This document shows, one piece after another, positions 1-6,619 of a stretch of 64,000 nt of DNA. Positions within the stretch are counted from its first letter, which is position 1. The number at the start of each line of letters is the position of its first letter. Source of the stretch: an uncultured Flavobacteriales bacterium (GTDB lineage: Bacteria; Bacteroidota; Bacteroidia; Flavobacteriales_D; Sanyastnellaceae); assembly GCA_937974555.1 (NCBI GenBank), contig CALJKR010000074.1, positions 56,847 through 120,846 on the forward strand, given 5' to 3'. Made by a program: the position numbers and the translations under genes. The notes beneath the pieces are model-generated. The model saw only the letters and a list, made by a program, of their open reading frames with translations, did no database searches and had not been told where the DNA came from.

Positions 1-1808
1 TGGCCACAGATCCCAATGGAGACAACATCGCCATGCAAGCGTTTGGAGGACCATTGACCAATGTGGTTCATCCCGCAACTTTTAATCCAAGTTCCTACAT
101 CTTTAGCTGGACACCAGAATGTGAGGAGATTCGTTATGCCCCGTATCAAATGACATTTCAAGCCACGGATGATGGTTATGTGAATTTGTCTTATATCGAA
201 ACGATGAATATTCAAGTCGTTGCTCCCCGGGTAGAGAATCCAGTGGCTGCGCCTTTTAATAATGGGATTCAAGTATCTTGGGATGAGCACAGTTGTTCCA
301 ACATATTTACACCATACCAAGCCAGCTTGGTGGATTATCAGATATACAGAAGAAATGGATTGTATGGTTTTGTACCCAGCAATTGTGAGTTGGGGGTTCC
401 GGATTACACGGGTTATGAATATGTGACCAGTGTGGATGGGGTTTCTACAACGAGCTATTTGGATGAAAATGTAAATTTTGGCGCCAATTACTGTTACATG
501 ATTGTCACCCGTTGGCCCGATGGTTCCATTTCCTATGCCAGTGAGGAGGTGTGTGCACAGCTCGAAAAAACAGTTCCGATTATCACCCAAGTCACCATTG
601 GAGTTACCAGTTTTGATATGGGCGTCGATACCGTGACTTGGTCGCCTCCGGCAGATTTGAATACCACGCAATATCCAGGTCCTTATCGTTACGAATTGTA
701 CCATAAGGTGGCAGGATCCAATATCGAAGAAATGGTTTGGTCCAGCACGACAGATGCTGATTTCATGAATTTGGATACAGCGGTCACCCAAATTGGAGGG
801 TTAAATACACAAGGGGCAAGTCATCGTTATCGCGTTCGATTATTATCCAATGAAATTGAGGTGGGCTACTCCTCTTCAGCCATGAGCCCGTGGTTGCAAT
901 TGACTCCTTTGGACAACGCGATGCAAATTCAATTGGTGGAAGAAGTTCCTTGGGACAACTTGCGTTATGAATATTATCGGAAGGGGCCATTGGATGCGGA
1001 TTTTGTATTGCTTTTGGACACAACGGTTTCGAATTGGATAGACCATGATTTGATTAACAATCAACCCTATTGTTACAAAGTGAGAACCAAAGGAACCTAT
1101 GGCACTTCGGGAGTAAAGGATCCATTGTGGAACTGGAGTCAAGAAGCTTGCGCACAACCTTACGATCAAGAGCCCCCTTGCCCTCCTGTTTTAAAAGCGG
1201 AGTCGGATTGTGAGGTGCCGGTATTGACGCTTCACTGGAATCTGCCCACTTGTGCAGATGACGTAACCGGTTATCGATTGTATCGAGCCAATGTCGAAGG
1301 TGAGGCTTTTGTTTTGATTCATGAAACAGCCAACAACCAAGACACCACGTTTGTTATTGAACCCGAAGCCAGCAATGGAAGTATCGCAGGATGCTATGTG
1401 GTTACTGCCATTGATTCACTGAACCTATGGCCCAATGGACAAATGAATCAAAATGAAAGTATATTTTCTGATACGCTTTGCTTTGATAACTGTCCTTTCT
1501 ATGCCTTGCCCAATTTATTTACACCCAATGGAGATCAACACAATGATACCTTTGACGCTTTCCCATACCGATCCATTGATCACGTCGAAATGAAAATTTT
1601 TAATCGCTGGGGGACTTTGGTTTTTGAAACCACAGACCCCGGTATTGTGTGGTCAGGAAAGGATTTGAAAACGCTGAAATTGTGTGATGACGGGGTGTAT
1701 TATTATACGATTCAGGTATATGAGATCCGATTGAATGGAATTCAACCCTACAGCTTAAATGGATGGTTACATTTGATAGATGGTAAAGTGGGAGCAGTAA
1801 TAGAATAA
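1..1808 (+). CDS. T9SS type B sorting domain (gliding-motility C-terminal) protein, 5' partial
   Basis: The reading frame is open from base 3, so the gene begins before the window; the first internal ATG is at 33 and is probably not the start. The visible part (about 600 residues) is a chain of fibronectin-III/Ig-like beta-sandwich segments with paired cysteines and repeated Tyr-Arg-rich strands. The last ~90 residues match the gliding motility-associated C-terminal domain: an LPNLFTPNGD motif near base 1505, then KIFNRWG, VWSGKD and DGVYYY. This domain is the known type B signal for export by the type IX system, usually giving release or PorP/SprF-linked surface display. The protein is therefore inferred to be a large secreted or surface adhesin-like protein. 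ribE starts 2 bases after its stop. The domain call is firm; the specific role is unknown. Confidence 0.85.
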   Translation, partial: ATDPNGDNIAMQAFGGPLTNVVHPATFNPSSYIFSWTPECEEIRYAPYQMTFQATDDGYVNLSYIETMNIQVVAPRVENPVAAPFNNGIQVSWDEHSCSNIFTPYQASLVDYQIYRRNGLYGFVPSNCELGVPDYTGYEYVTSVDGVSTTSYLDENVNFGANYCYMIVTRWPDGSISYASEEVCAQLEKTVPIITQVTIGVTSFDMGVDTVTWSPPADLNTTQYPGPYRYELYHKVAGSNIEEMVWSSTTDADFMNLDTAVTQIGGLNTQGASHRYRVRLLSNEIEVGYSSSAMSPWLQLTPLDNAMQIQLVEEVPWDNLRYEYYRKGPLDADFVLLLDTTVSNWIDHDLINNQPYCYKVRTKGTYGTSGVKDPLWNWSQEACAQPYDQEPPCPPVLKAESDCEVPVLTLHWNLPTCADDVTGYRLYRANVEGEAFVLIHETANNQDTTFVIEPEASNGSIAGCYVVTAIDSLNLWPNGQMNQNESIFSDTLCFDNCPFYALPNLFTPNGDQHNDTFDAFPYRSIDHVEMKIFNRWGTLVFETTDPGIVWSGKDLKTLKLCDDGVYYYTIQVYEIRLNGIQPYSLNGWLHLIDGKVGAVIE

Positions 1809-1810
1809 AT

Positions 1811-2416
1811 ATGTTTACAGGGATAGTTGAGAGCATCGGAACCATCGTAGGGAAACGCACAGAAGCGTCCAATATTCATTTTGATGTGGCGTGTGATTTC
1901 TTGGGCGAGATTAAAATAGATCAGAGTATTGCCCATGATGGTGTGTGTCTGACAGTAGTGGCTATTGAATCAGATCACTACACAGTGACTGTAATACAGG
2001 AAACCATCAGCAAGACGTGCCTTGGGCAATGGGCGGTAGGAAGAAGAGTCAATTTGGAGCGTGCCATGCCTTTTCAGGGTAGATTGGATGGACACATCGT
2101 ACAGGGTCATGTTGATACGACTGCAGTCTGTACTTCCAAAATAGAAGAAAATGGCAGTTGGCGTTTTGGTTTTAAATACAATAAAAATTCAGAGTGGTTG
2201 ACCATAGAAAAGGGGAGTATTTGTGTCAATGGAACGAGCCTTACCGTTGTGGATAGTGGAGTAGATACATTTTCAGTTTGTATTATTCCATATACATTTG
2301 AACATACCACGATCAATCAAGTTGAAGTGGGTACTGCAGTTAATTTAGAGTTTGATGTTTTTGGCAAATACGTTTTAAAATATGCGCAGGCATATCAACG
2401 TACCTTTGCCCAGTAA
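1811..2416 (+). CDS. ribE: riboflavin synthase, alpha subunit
   Basis: 201 residues, the usual size. Riboflavin synthase dismutates two 6,7-dimethyl-8-ribityllumazine molecules to riboflavin plus a pyrimidine in the cytosol. The N-terminus MFTGIVES is diagnostic, and the chain is two tandem lumazine-binding barrels: the first carries DGVCLTVV (residues 43-50), the second begins at GHIVQGHVD (94-102) and carries NGTSLTVV, so the internal duplication is visible. The start lies 2 bases after the upstream stop, and rseP follows after 12 bases, which suggests cotranscription although the functions are unrelated. No FMN riboswitch can fit upstream because the gene is preceded directly by coding sequence. 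Confidence 0.96.
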   Translation: MFTGIVESIGTIVGKRTEASNIHFDVACDFLGEIKIDQSIAHDGVCLTVVAIESDHYTVTVIQETISKTCLGQWAVGRRVNLERAMPFQGRLDGHIVQGHVDTTAVCTSKIEENGSWRFGFKYNKNSEWLTIEKGSICVNGTSLTVVDSGVDTFSVCIIPYTFEHTTINQVEVGTAVNLEFDVFGKYVLKYAQAYQRTFAQ

Positions 2417-2428
2417 ATTTGAAAGAGT

Positions 2429-3742
2429 ATGATGTTGGCCTTGCAATTGTTTTTGAGTTTGTCTTTATTGATTATCCTTCATGAAGGAGGTCATTTTATC
2501 CCTGCAAAATTGTTTAAGATTCGAGTAGAGAAATTTTATTTGTTTTTTGATCCCTGGTTCAGTTTATTTAAAAAGAAAATAGGCGGAACAGAATATGGCA
2601 TGGGCTGGTTGCCTTTGGGTGGTTATGTCAAGATTTCCGGAATGGTGGATGAGAGCATGGACAAGGAGCAATTGTCCAAGCCAGCAGAAGAGTGGGAATT
2701 CAGGGCCAAACCCGCCTGGCAGCGATTGATTGTTATGATTGGTGGGGTGGTTGTCAATGTCATTGTTGGAGTTGTCTTGTATGCCATCGTGTTGGGAGTT
2801 TGGGGGAAGGATGAATTGCCAGTACAAAACATTACTTATGGTGTGCATTGTGATTCCTTGATGACTACCGTTGGTTTCAAAGAGGGAGATCGCATCATCG
2901 CATTGGATGGGAAGACACCAGATTCTTATACCTCAATTCCCAAATGGATGTTGTTGAATCATCCCAAGGAAGCAACCGTAATCCGCGATGGAAATACCAT
3001 TCAGATTGCATTGCCAGAGAATTTGGGTCAGATGATGGTGGACAATGGAGTTCGTATGCCATTTACGCCACGCATCCCATGTGTTGTGGATACGGTGATC
3101 GCAGGAACTCCGGCTGACAAAGCAGGATTAATGAAAGGCGATTCAATTGTTTCCATCAATGGGGACACCTTGACCTATTTTCAAAACATTCAAAAGGCAT
3201 TGCATGCCCAAACCGAGAAGCAAGTGCAAGTGGGATTGTATCGAAACGGCCAATGGATGACATTGTCACCGACAACAACGGCAGAGGGTACCATCGGATT
3301 TGCGCCGCGTACACCGGATCATTATTTCACTTATGTCAACCGAACCTTTGGATTTTTTGAAGCCATCCCTGCGGGTATGTCCCAAGCTTGGGAGACGGTT
3401 CGCGACTATGCCTCGCAATTGAAATTTTTGTTTTCTGCTTCGGGCGCCAAGCAAGTGGGTGGATTTGCCACTTTTGCTAAATTATTTCCAGAGCAATGGA
3501 ATTGGGCGATGTTTTGGGAACGCACCGCCTTTATCTCTTTGATTTTGGCTTTTATGAATATCTTGCCTATTCCTGCTTTGGATGGTGGACATGTGATGTT
3601 CCTGCTTTGGGAAATGATTACAGGCAAGGCGGCTTCTCAAAAAATAATGGAGTGGGCGCAAATGGTGGGCATGATCTTGTTGTTGGGCTTAATGCTTTAT
3701 GGAAATGGCATGGACATCGTTCGCTGGTTCTCGGCTAGGTAG
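2429..3742 (+). CDS. rseP: RseP-type site-2 intramembrane zinc protease
   Basis: 437 residues. The site-2 protease motif HExxH is present as HEGGH at residues 18-22 in the first membrane helix, and the third metal ligand is Asp385 in PALDGG of a C-terminal helix. Between them are a second membrane segment near residues 105-125 and two PDZ-like regions (about 130-190 and 215-280). The conserved stretch on the membrane surface, GWLPLGGYVKISGM, follows the first helix. Such enzymes cut anti-sigma factors or signal-peptide remnants within the inner membrane. The small residue after HE (Gly rather than Leu or Phe) is slightly unusual but does not remove a ligand. An alternative ATG lies one codon inside. 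The 3' end overlaps the next gene by about 40 bases. Confidence 0.95.
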   Translation: MMLALQLFLSLSLLIILHEGGHFIPAKLFKIRVEKFYLFFDPWFSLFKKKIGGTEYGMGWLPLGGYVKISGMVDESMDKEQLSKPAEEWEFRAKPAWQRLIVMIGGVVVNVIVGVVLYAIVLGVWGKDELPVQNITYGVHCDSLMTTVGFKEGDRIIALDGKTPDSYTSIPKWMLLNHPKEATVIRDGNTIQIALPENLGQMMVDNGVRMPFTPRIPCVVDTVIAGTPADKAGLMKGDSIVSINGDTLTYFQNIQKALHAQTEKQVQVGLYRNGQWMTLSPTTTAEGTIGFAPRTPDHYFTYVNRTFGFFEAIPAGMSQAWETVRDYASQLKFLFSASGAKQVGGFATFAKLFPEQWNWAMFWERTAFISLILAFMNILPIPALDGGHVMFLLWEMITGKAASQKIMEWAQMVGMILLLGLMLYGNGMDIVRWFSAR

Positions 3743-5168
3743 TTTGTTGTTCTTGTTGCTTTGTATAGCAACGGAGGTACAAGCGCAGACCGTGGTGGCC
3801 CGTCAATCCGTGGAACGGATGATGGCCGACCAATTTATAGACGAAGCCGAGAATCAATCTTACCTTTTTACACTATACAAAAATCGCCTCAATGATATTT
3901 CATCATTGGATATGGTGGACATTCCAGCAGGCAAGACATGGAAATACAGCTTGCCTGAAGACCACTATTGGGTGGGCGTGCACCATTATCCCGATCATTT
4001 GGGTTTGATCTTACTGCAATACGCATTGAATTTGGATTCCGTCTATTTCAAAGAGTTGATTTACCAGCCGGGATTGGGTTGGAAAGAGTCCAGGGTGATT
4101 GGTGCGTTGTCTTACAATTCAAAAAACAGAAGGCCCAAATTACGGGTTTTGGAATCCGGAGATTGGATGGGCATAGTTTCAGAGCAAGCCACCTATTGGT
4201 CCAAGGAATTGATTACCCTGTTGTGGAAAAGGGTAGGAAATCAGTTGACCGGCATGAAGTCCATGGAATGGAAGTTGCCCTTGGGAGAAACCGCCACGCA
4301 ATTGGAGCGTTGGCATTTGGATAGCCAAGGTCATTTTTGGTTGATGAGTGGGAATAACCGACAGCCCCAACCCAAGATGGATTTGTCGCAATTGGTCAAG
4401 GCTGAGTTGATTCATTTGAATGTATTTGAAAAGCATGTTCAGCAATGGGATTTGATATTGGGTCCACGCAGTTTGCGCGAGGTATTTTATCTACCCACTG
4501 GAAAAAGCAGTGTGCGATGTGTGGGTACTTTTTCCAACAGTGGCAAAGAAGAGATAGATGGGGTGATTGTGTATGATTTGGATGCCGAAAAAGAAACGGT
4601 GGTGGCACAGCACGTGGTCAACATGGAACAACCCACAGTGGGGGTACCTTGGATCGCGAAAACAGCGATGACCGATAGCACAGGCGGTTTTTGGATTTGG
4701 GGAGAGGAGTATTATTACAAGGAAGTAAGATCCATGGATCGGATCAACGGCCAACCCACGGGGCCCGTGACGGTGCAGTACCAGGAGTATTTTGAGGACA
4801 TCTATGGATGGTACATCGGCCATGAATTGAAGGCCATTGACACGACCGTTGTATTGCCCAAAAAGCAAGTAGGAGCCGACTTAGAAGGACCATCGTTTGG
4901 TGTGAGTTGGCAAGACGGCCCGGTGGTGCGTTTCAACGACCACAACAGCAGTCAGCCAGAGAAAGGAGAGATCAGGGAATGGTCGGGTCAGCGCACCGTT
5001 GTGCGCGAATACCGCATGCAGGGAAAGAATTGGATGAGCACAGCCAAGGATGTCAGCGGATTATCTGAACGCGGCAACGGACATGTTATTCGCATGCCAC
5101 TGGAAGTTCGAGACGGACATGTTGGAATATTTCTTTCAGGAAATTATTTTCTTATTTGCACGGAATAA
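3705..5168 (+). CDS. secreted protein of unknown function
   Basis: 487 residues from ATG 3705; an in-frame ATG at 3699 is also possible. The start overlaps the end of rseP, so the genes are probably translationally linked. Residues 1-27 form a signal peptide (MAWTSF, a Leu-rich core, cleavage after EVQA). The mature part is rich in Trp, Tyr and alternating hydrophobic residues, as in an all-beta or propeller-like protein, and has few cysteines. I see no T9SS sorting domain, lipobox or known catalytic motif, so it is probably periplasmic. Its last 14 bases contain the -33 element of the downstream tRNA promoter. I do not recognise the family. Confidence 0.75.
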   Translation: MAWTSFAGSRLGSLLFLLLCIATEVQAQTVVARQSVERMMADQFIDEAENQSYLFTLYKNRLNDISSLDMVDIPAGKTWKYSLPEDHYWVGVHHYPDHLGLILLQYALNLDSVYFKELIYQPGLGWKESRVIGALSYNSKNRRPKLRVLESGDWMGIVSEQATYWSKELITLLWKRVGNQLTGMKSMEWKLPLGETATQLERWHLDSQGHFWLMSGNNRQPQPKMDLSQLVKAELIHLNVFEKHVQQWDLILGPRSLREVFYLPTGKSSVRCVGTFSNSGKEEIDGVIVYDLDAEKETVVAQHVVNMEQPTVGVPWIAKTAMTDSTGGFWIWGEEYYYKEVRSMDRINGQPTGPVTVQYQEYFEDIYGWYIGHELKAIDTTVVLPKKQVGADLEGPSFGVSWQDGPVVRFNDHNSSQPEKGEIREWSGQRTVVREYRMQGKNWMSTAKDVSGLSERGNGHVIRMPLEVRDGHVGIFLSGNYFLICTE

Positions 5169-5187
5169 GAGACTTTGTTTATATTTG
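5155..5187 (+). promoter_or_regulatory. promoter of tRNA-Leu
   Basis: TTTG at 5155-5158 and TATATTTG at 5180-5187 match the Bacteroidota -33 and -7 elements (TTG, 17-23 bases, TAnnTTTG) with a 21-base spacer. The -33 element lies inside the last codons of the preceding gene. Transcription would start near 5191, a few bases before the mature tRNA at 5204. Confidence 0.75.
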
Positions 5188-5203
5188 CACCCTCAATCGT
5201 GAG

Positions 5204-5286
5204 GCCCGGATGGCGGAACTGGTAGACGCGCACGACTCAAAATCGTGTGTCCTCGTGACGTGTGGGTTCGATTCCCACTCTGGGTA
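5204..5286 (+). tRNA. tRNA-Leu (anticodon CAA)
   Basis: An 83-base cloverleaf. The acceptor arm GCCCGGA (5204-5210) pairs with TCTGGGT (5279-5285), with discriminator A at 5286. The D-arm holds GGTAGACGCG. The anticodon stem CACGA/TCGTG (5231-5235 and 5243-5247) encloses the loop CTCAAAA, giving anticodon CAA at 5238-5240, which reads UUG. A long class II variable arm follows, then the T-arm GTGGGTTCGATTCCCAC. The type II variable arm and the anticodon both indicate leucine. UUG is heavily used for Leu in the genes of this window. CCA is not encoded (CAG follows). Confidence 0.97.
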
Positions 5287-5291
5287 CAGAG

Positions 5292-5321
5292 AAAAAAGGC
5301 GTGAATTTCACGCCTTTTTTT
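5292..5321 (+). terminator. bidirectional Rho-independent terminator
   Basis: A perfect stem GGCGTGA/TCACGCC around an ATT loop is flanked by A6 upstream and T7 downstream. It can end the tRNA transcript on + and the thioredoxin-like gene transcript on -, since the hairpin and tract are symmetrical. Confidence 0.9.
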
Positions 5322-5333
5322 ATTGCTCAAGAA

Positions 5334-5666
5334 TCAGGTAGTAATAAAATGCGACAAGACTTGACCCACCACCTCGGGGGTTTTCAAGCCCACCAATTGA
5401 TAGGGTTTTTCTAGGTTTAATGCAATGCCGTTGTGGTAGAGGAATGTTTGAGGAACAACATTCCCTAATCCAAAAGACATCAGCTCATCGATATTTTCTA
5501 AAGCATCGGCTTCAACCCAATTCAGCTCCGTAAATGAAGGGGCGACTTGATCAATATTATCTGACATCAATTTGCATGGTGCACAGGCGGGGGAACTGAA
5601 TTTCACCAATAGCCATTCGTGGTTTTGTTTGAGCGTTTGAAGCTCGTCGAAGTTTACTTTTTTCAT
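5334..5666 (-). CDS. thioredoxin-like protein
   Basis: 110 residues from ATG 5666; a longer frame from TTG 5684 exists but the ATG suits the fold and the promoter. The chain covers one thioredoxin fold: beta strand WLLVKFSS, redox motif C28-A-P-C31, and a cis-proline in NVVPQTFL opposite the active site. The standard WCGPC is replaced by ACAPC, so redox potential and partner may differ from general thioredoxin. There is no signal peptide, so it is expected in the cytosol. It stands alone between two divergent units, with its own promoter at 5682-5713 and the shared terminator downstream. Whether it is a general reductant or a specialised disulfide or stress protein cannot be told from sequence. 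Confidence 0.88.
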   Translation of the reverse strand: MKKVNFDELQTLKQNHEWLLVKFSSPACAPCKLMSDNIDQVAPSFTELNWVEADALENIDELMSFGLGNVVPQTFLYHNGIALNLEKPYQLVGLKTPEVVGQVLSHFITT

Positions 5667-5681
5667 AGTGTTTTTTTTGAG

Positions 5682-5713
5682 CAATGTTAGGTGGGGAACT
5701 GAACCGGGTCAAA
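5682..5713 (-). promoter_or_regulatory. promoter of thioredoxin-like gene
   Basis: On the minus strand, TTTG (5713-5710), a 20-base spacer and TAACATTG (5689-5682) match the -33/-7 pattern with one mismatch in the -7 box. The predicted leader before ATG 5666 is about 11-12 bases. Confidence 0.55.
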
Positions 5714-5730
5714 TCACTTTTCTCTTGGTG

Positions 5731-5749
5731 GGATAGAGGGAATCTATCC
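5731..5749. promoter_or_regulatory. perfect inverted repeat, possible operator
   Basis: GGATAGA (5731-5737), five bases, TCTATCC (5743-5749): a 7+5+7 palindrome. It lies between the divergent thioredoxin and SRAP promoters, about 41-59 bases before the SRAP start. Its size fits a dimeric repressor or activator site, for example for a damage-response regulator of the SRAP-polymerase unit. The function is inferred from position only. Confidence 0.35.
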
Positions 5750-5777
5750 ATCGTACTTCCATTACAATCTCCTATCT

Positions 5778-5785
5778 TTACTTTG
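5778..5785 (+). promoter_or_regulatory. -7 box of SRAP gene, leaderless geometry
   Basis: TTACTTTG, one mismatch from TAnnTTTG, ends four bases before ATG 5790. The same four-base spacing recurs at eight other start codons here and predicts that transcription begins at or next to the start codon. Confidence 0.5.
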
Positions 5786-5789
5786 CATC

Positions 5790-6602
5790 ATGTGTGGACG
5801 TTATATTGTTGTAACCAAGGTTAAGGAGATTGAAAAAAAATGGGGCGCTTTGCTGCCCCGGGGCTTGGACTTTTCTCCCACCACCAACCTGACTCCGGGA
5901 AGTCAAGGTCTGGTGATTACCAACCATGATCCCAAAACGCTCCAACTTTTTCGTTTTGGATTTACGCCTTCTTGGTCCAAAGATGGCAAGATGCAAATCA
6001 ATGCGCGATCGGAAGGGGATCACAATCAAGAGAACCGAAAAGATTACCGTGGTGCCAAAGGCATCATCGACAAACCCTATTACCGCAAGGCCATTCGCAG
6101 CCAACGTTGCTTGGTAATTGCAGATGCATTCATCGAAGGACCACAGGGTATAGGTCTCAAAAAACCTTTTTGTGTGTATCCGCGTGTGGCCCAAGGCCCG
6201 ATGGCCTTGGCAGGTATCTGGGACGTTTGGCAAAAAGGGGAAGAGTTGATTCATGGCTTTGCTATCGTGACAACGCCGCCCAATGCGGTGCTGGAAAAAT
6301 TGGGACACCACCGTTGTCCTTTGATACTACCCCCGGATTCGCAGTCGGTGTGGTTGGATCCCCATGCTCCTCTTGCAGATGTTACTGCGGTGATGCAATC
6401 CTGCCCCGATTCTTTTCTCAATGCCTATCCCATCGATCCGGCAATTGCCTCTCCTTCCGCCAATGGCAAAGAGTTACTAAGACCGATTGGCGAACGCATT
6501 GTACAAGATTTTGAGTACGAAGTTTACCAGGATATCGAGATGTTTGGTATGGGCGAAACCCGCGCCAAAAAACGTCGGGATGATCAAATGTCTTTGTTCT
6601 AA
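5790..6602 (+). CDS. SRAP (YedK/HMCES) abasic-site DNA-protein crosslinker
   Basis: 270 residues. SRAP proteins shield abasic sites in single-stranded DNA by a covalent thiazolidine bond to Cys2. The N-terminus MCGRY supplies Cys2; Asn71 in NARSE, Glu116 in DAFIEG and His173 in LGHHRCP align with the conserved active-site Asn, Glu and His. The extreme C-terminus is QMSLF, residues 266-270, which fits the bacterial beta-clamp-binding pentapeptide (QxxLF) preceded by a basic linker (KKRRDD). Human HMCES has a C-terminal PCNA-binding box, so this looks like the bacterial counterpart. A DnaE2-like polymerase gene follows after 17 bases, which supports a joint role in lesion tolerance. Family call firm; clamp binding inferred. 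Confidence 0.93.
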   Translation: MCGRYIVVTKVKEIEKKWGALLPRGLDFSPTTNLTPGSQGLVITNHDPKTLQLFRFGFTPSWSKDGKMQINARSEGDHNQENRKDYRGAKGIIDKPYYRKAIRSQRCLVIADAFIEGPQGIGLKKPFCVYPRVAQGPMALAGIWDVWQKGEELIHGFAIVTTPPNAVLEKLGHHRCPLILPPDSQSVWLDPHAPLADVTAVMQSCPDSFLNAYPIDPAIASPSANGKELLRPIGERIVQDFEYEVYQDIEMFGMGETRAKKRRDDQMSLF

Positions 6603-6619
6603 TACCCAAGCCCAAAGCC

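Noticed and set aside
1751..1810. FMN riboswitch before ribE
   Set aside because: The region is coding sequence of the T9SS protein to within two bases of ribE, and no conserved RFN element can be seen.
5972..6514. 180-codon open frame inside the SRAP gene in another frame
   Set aside because: It is an overlapping shadow of a gene with full active-site conservation; it has no domain and no promoter.
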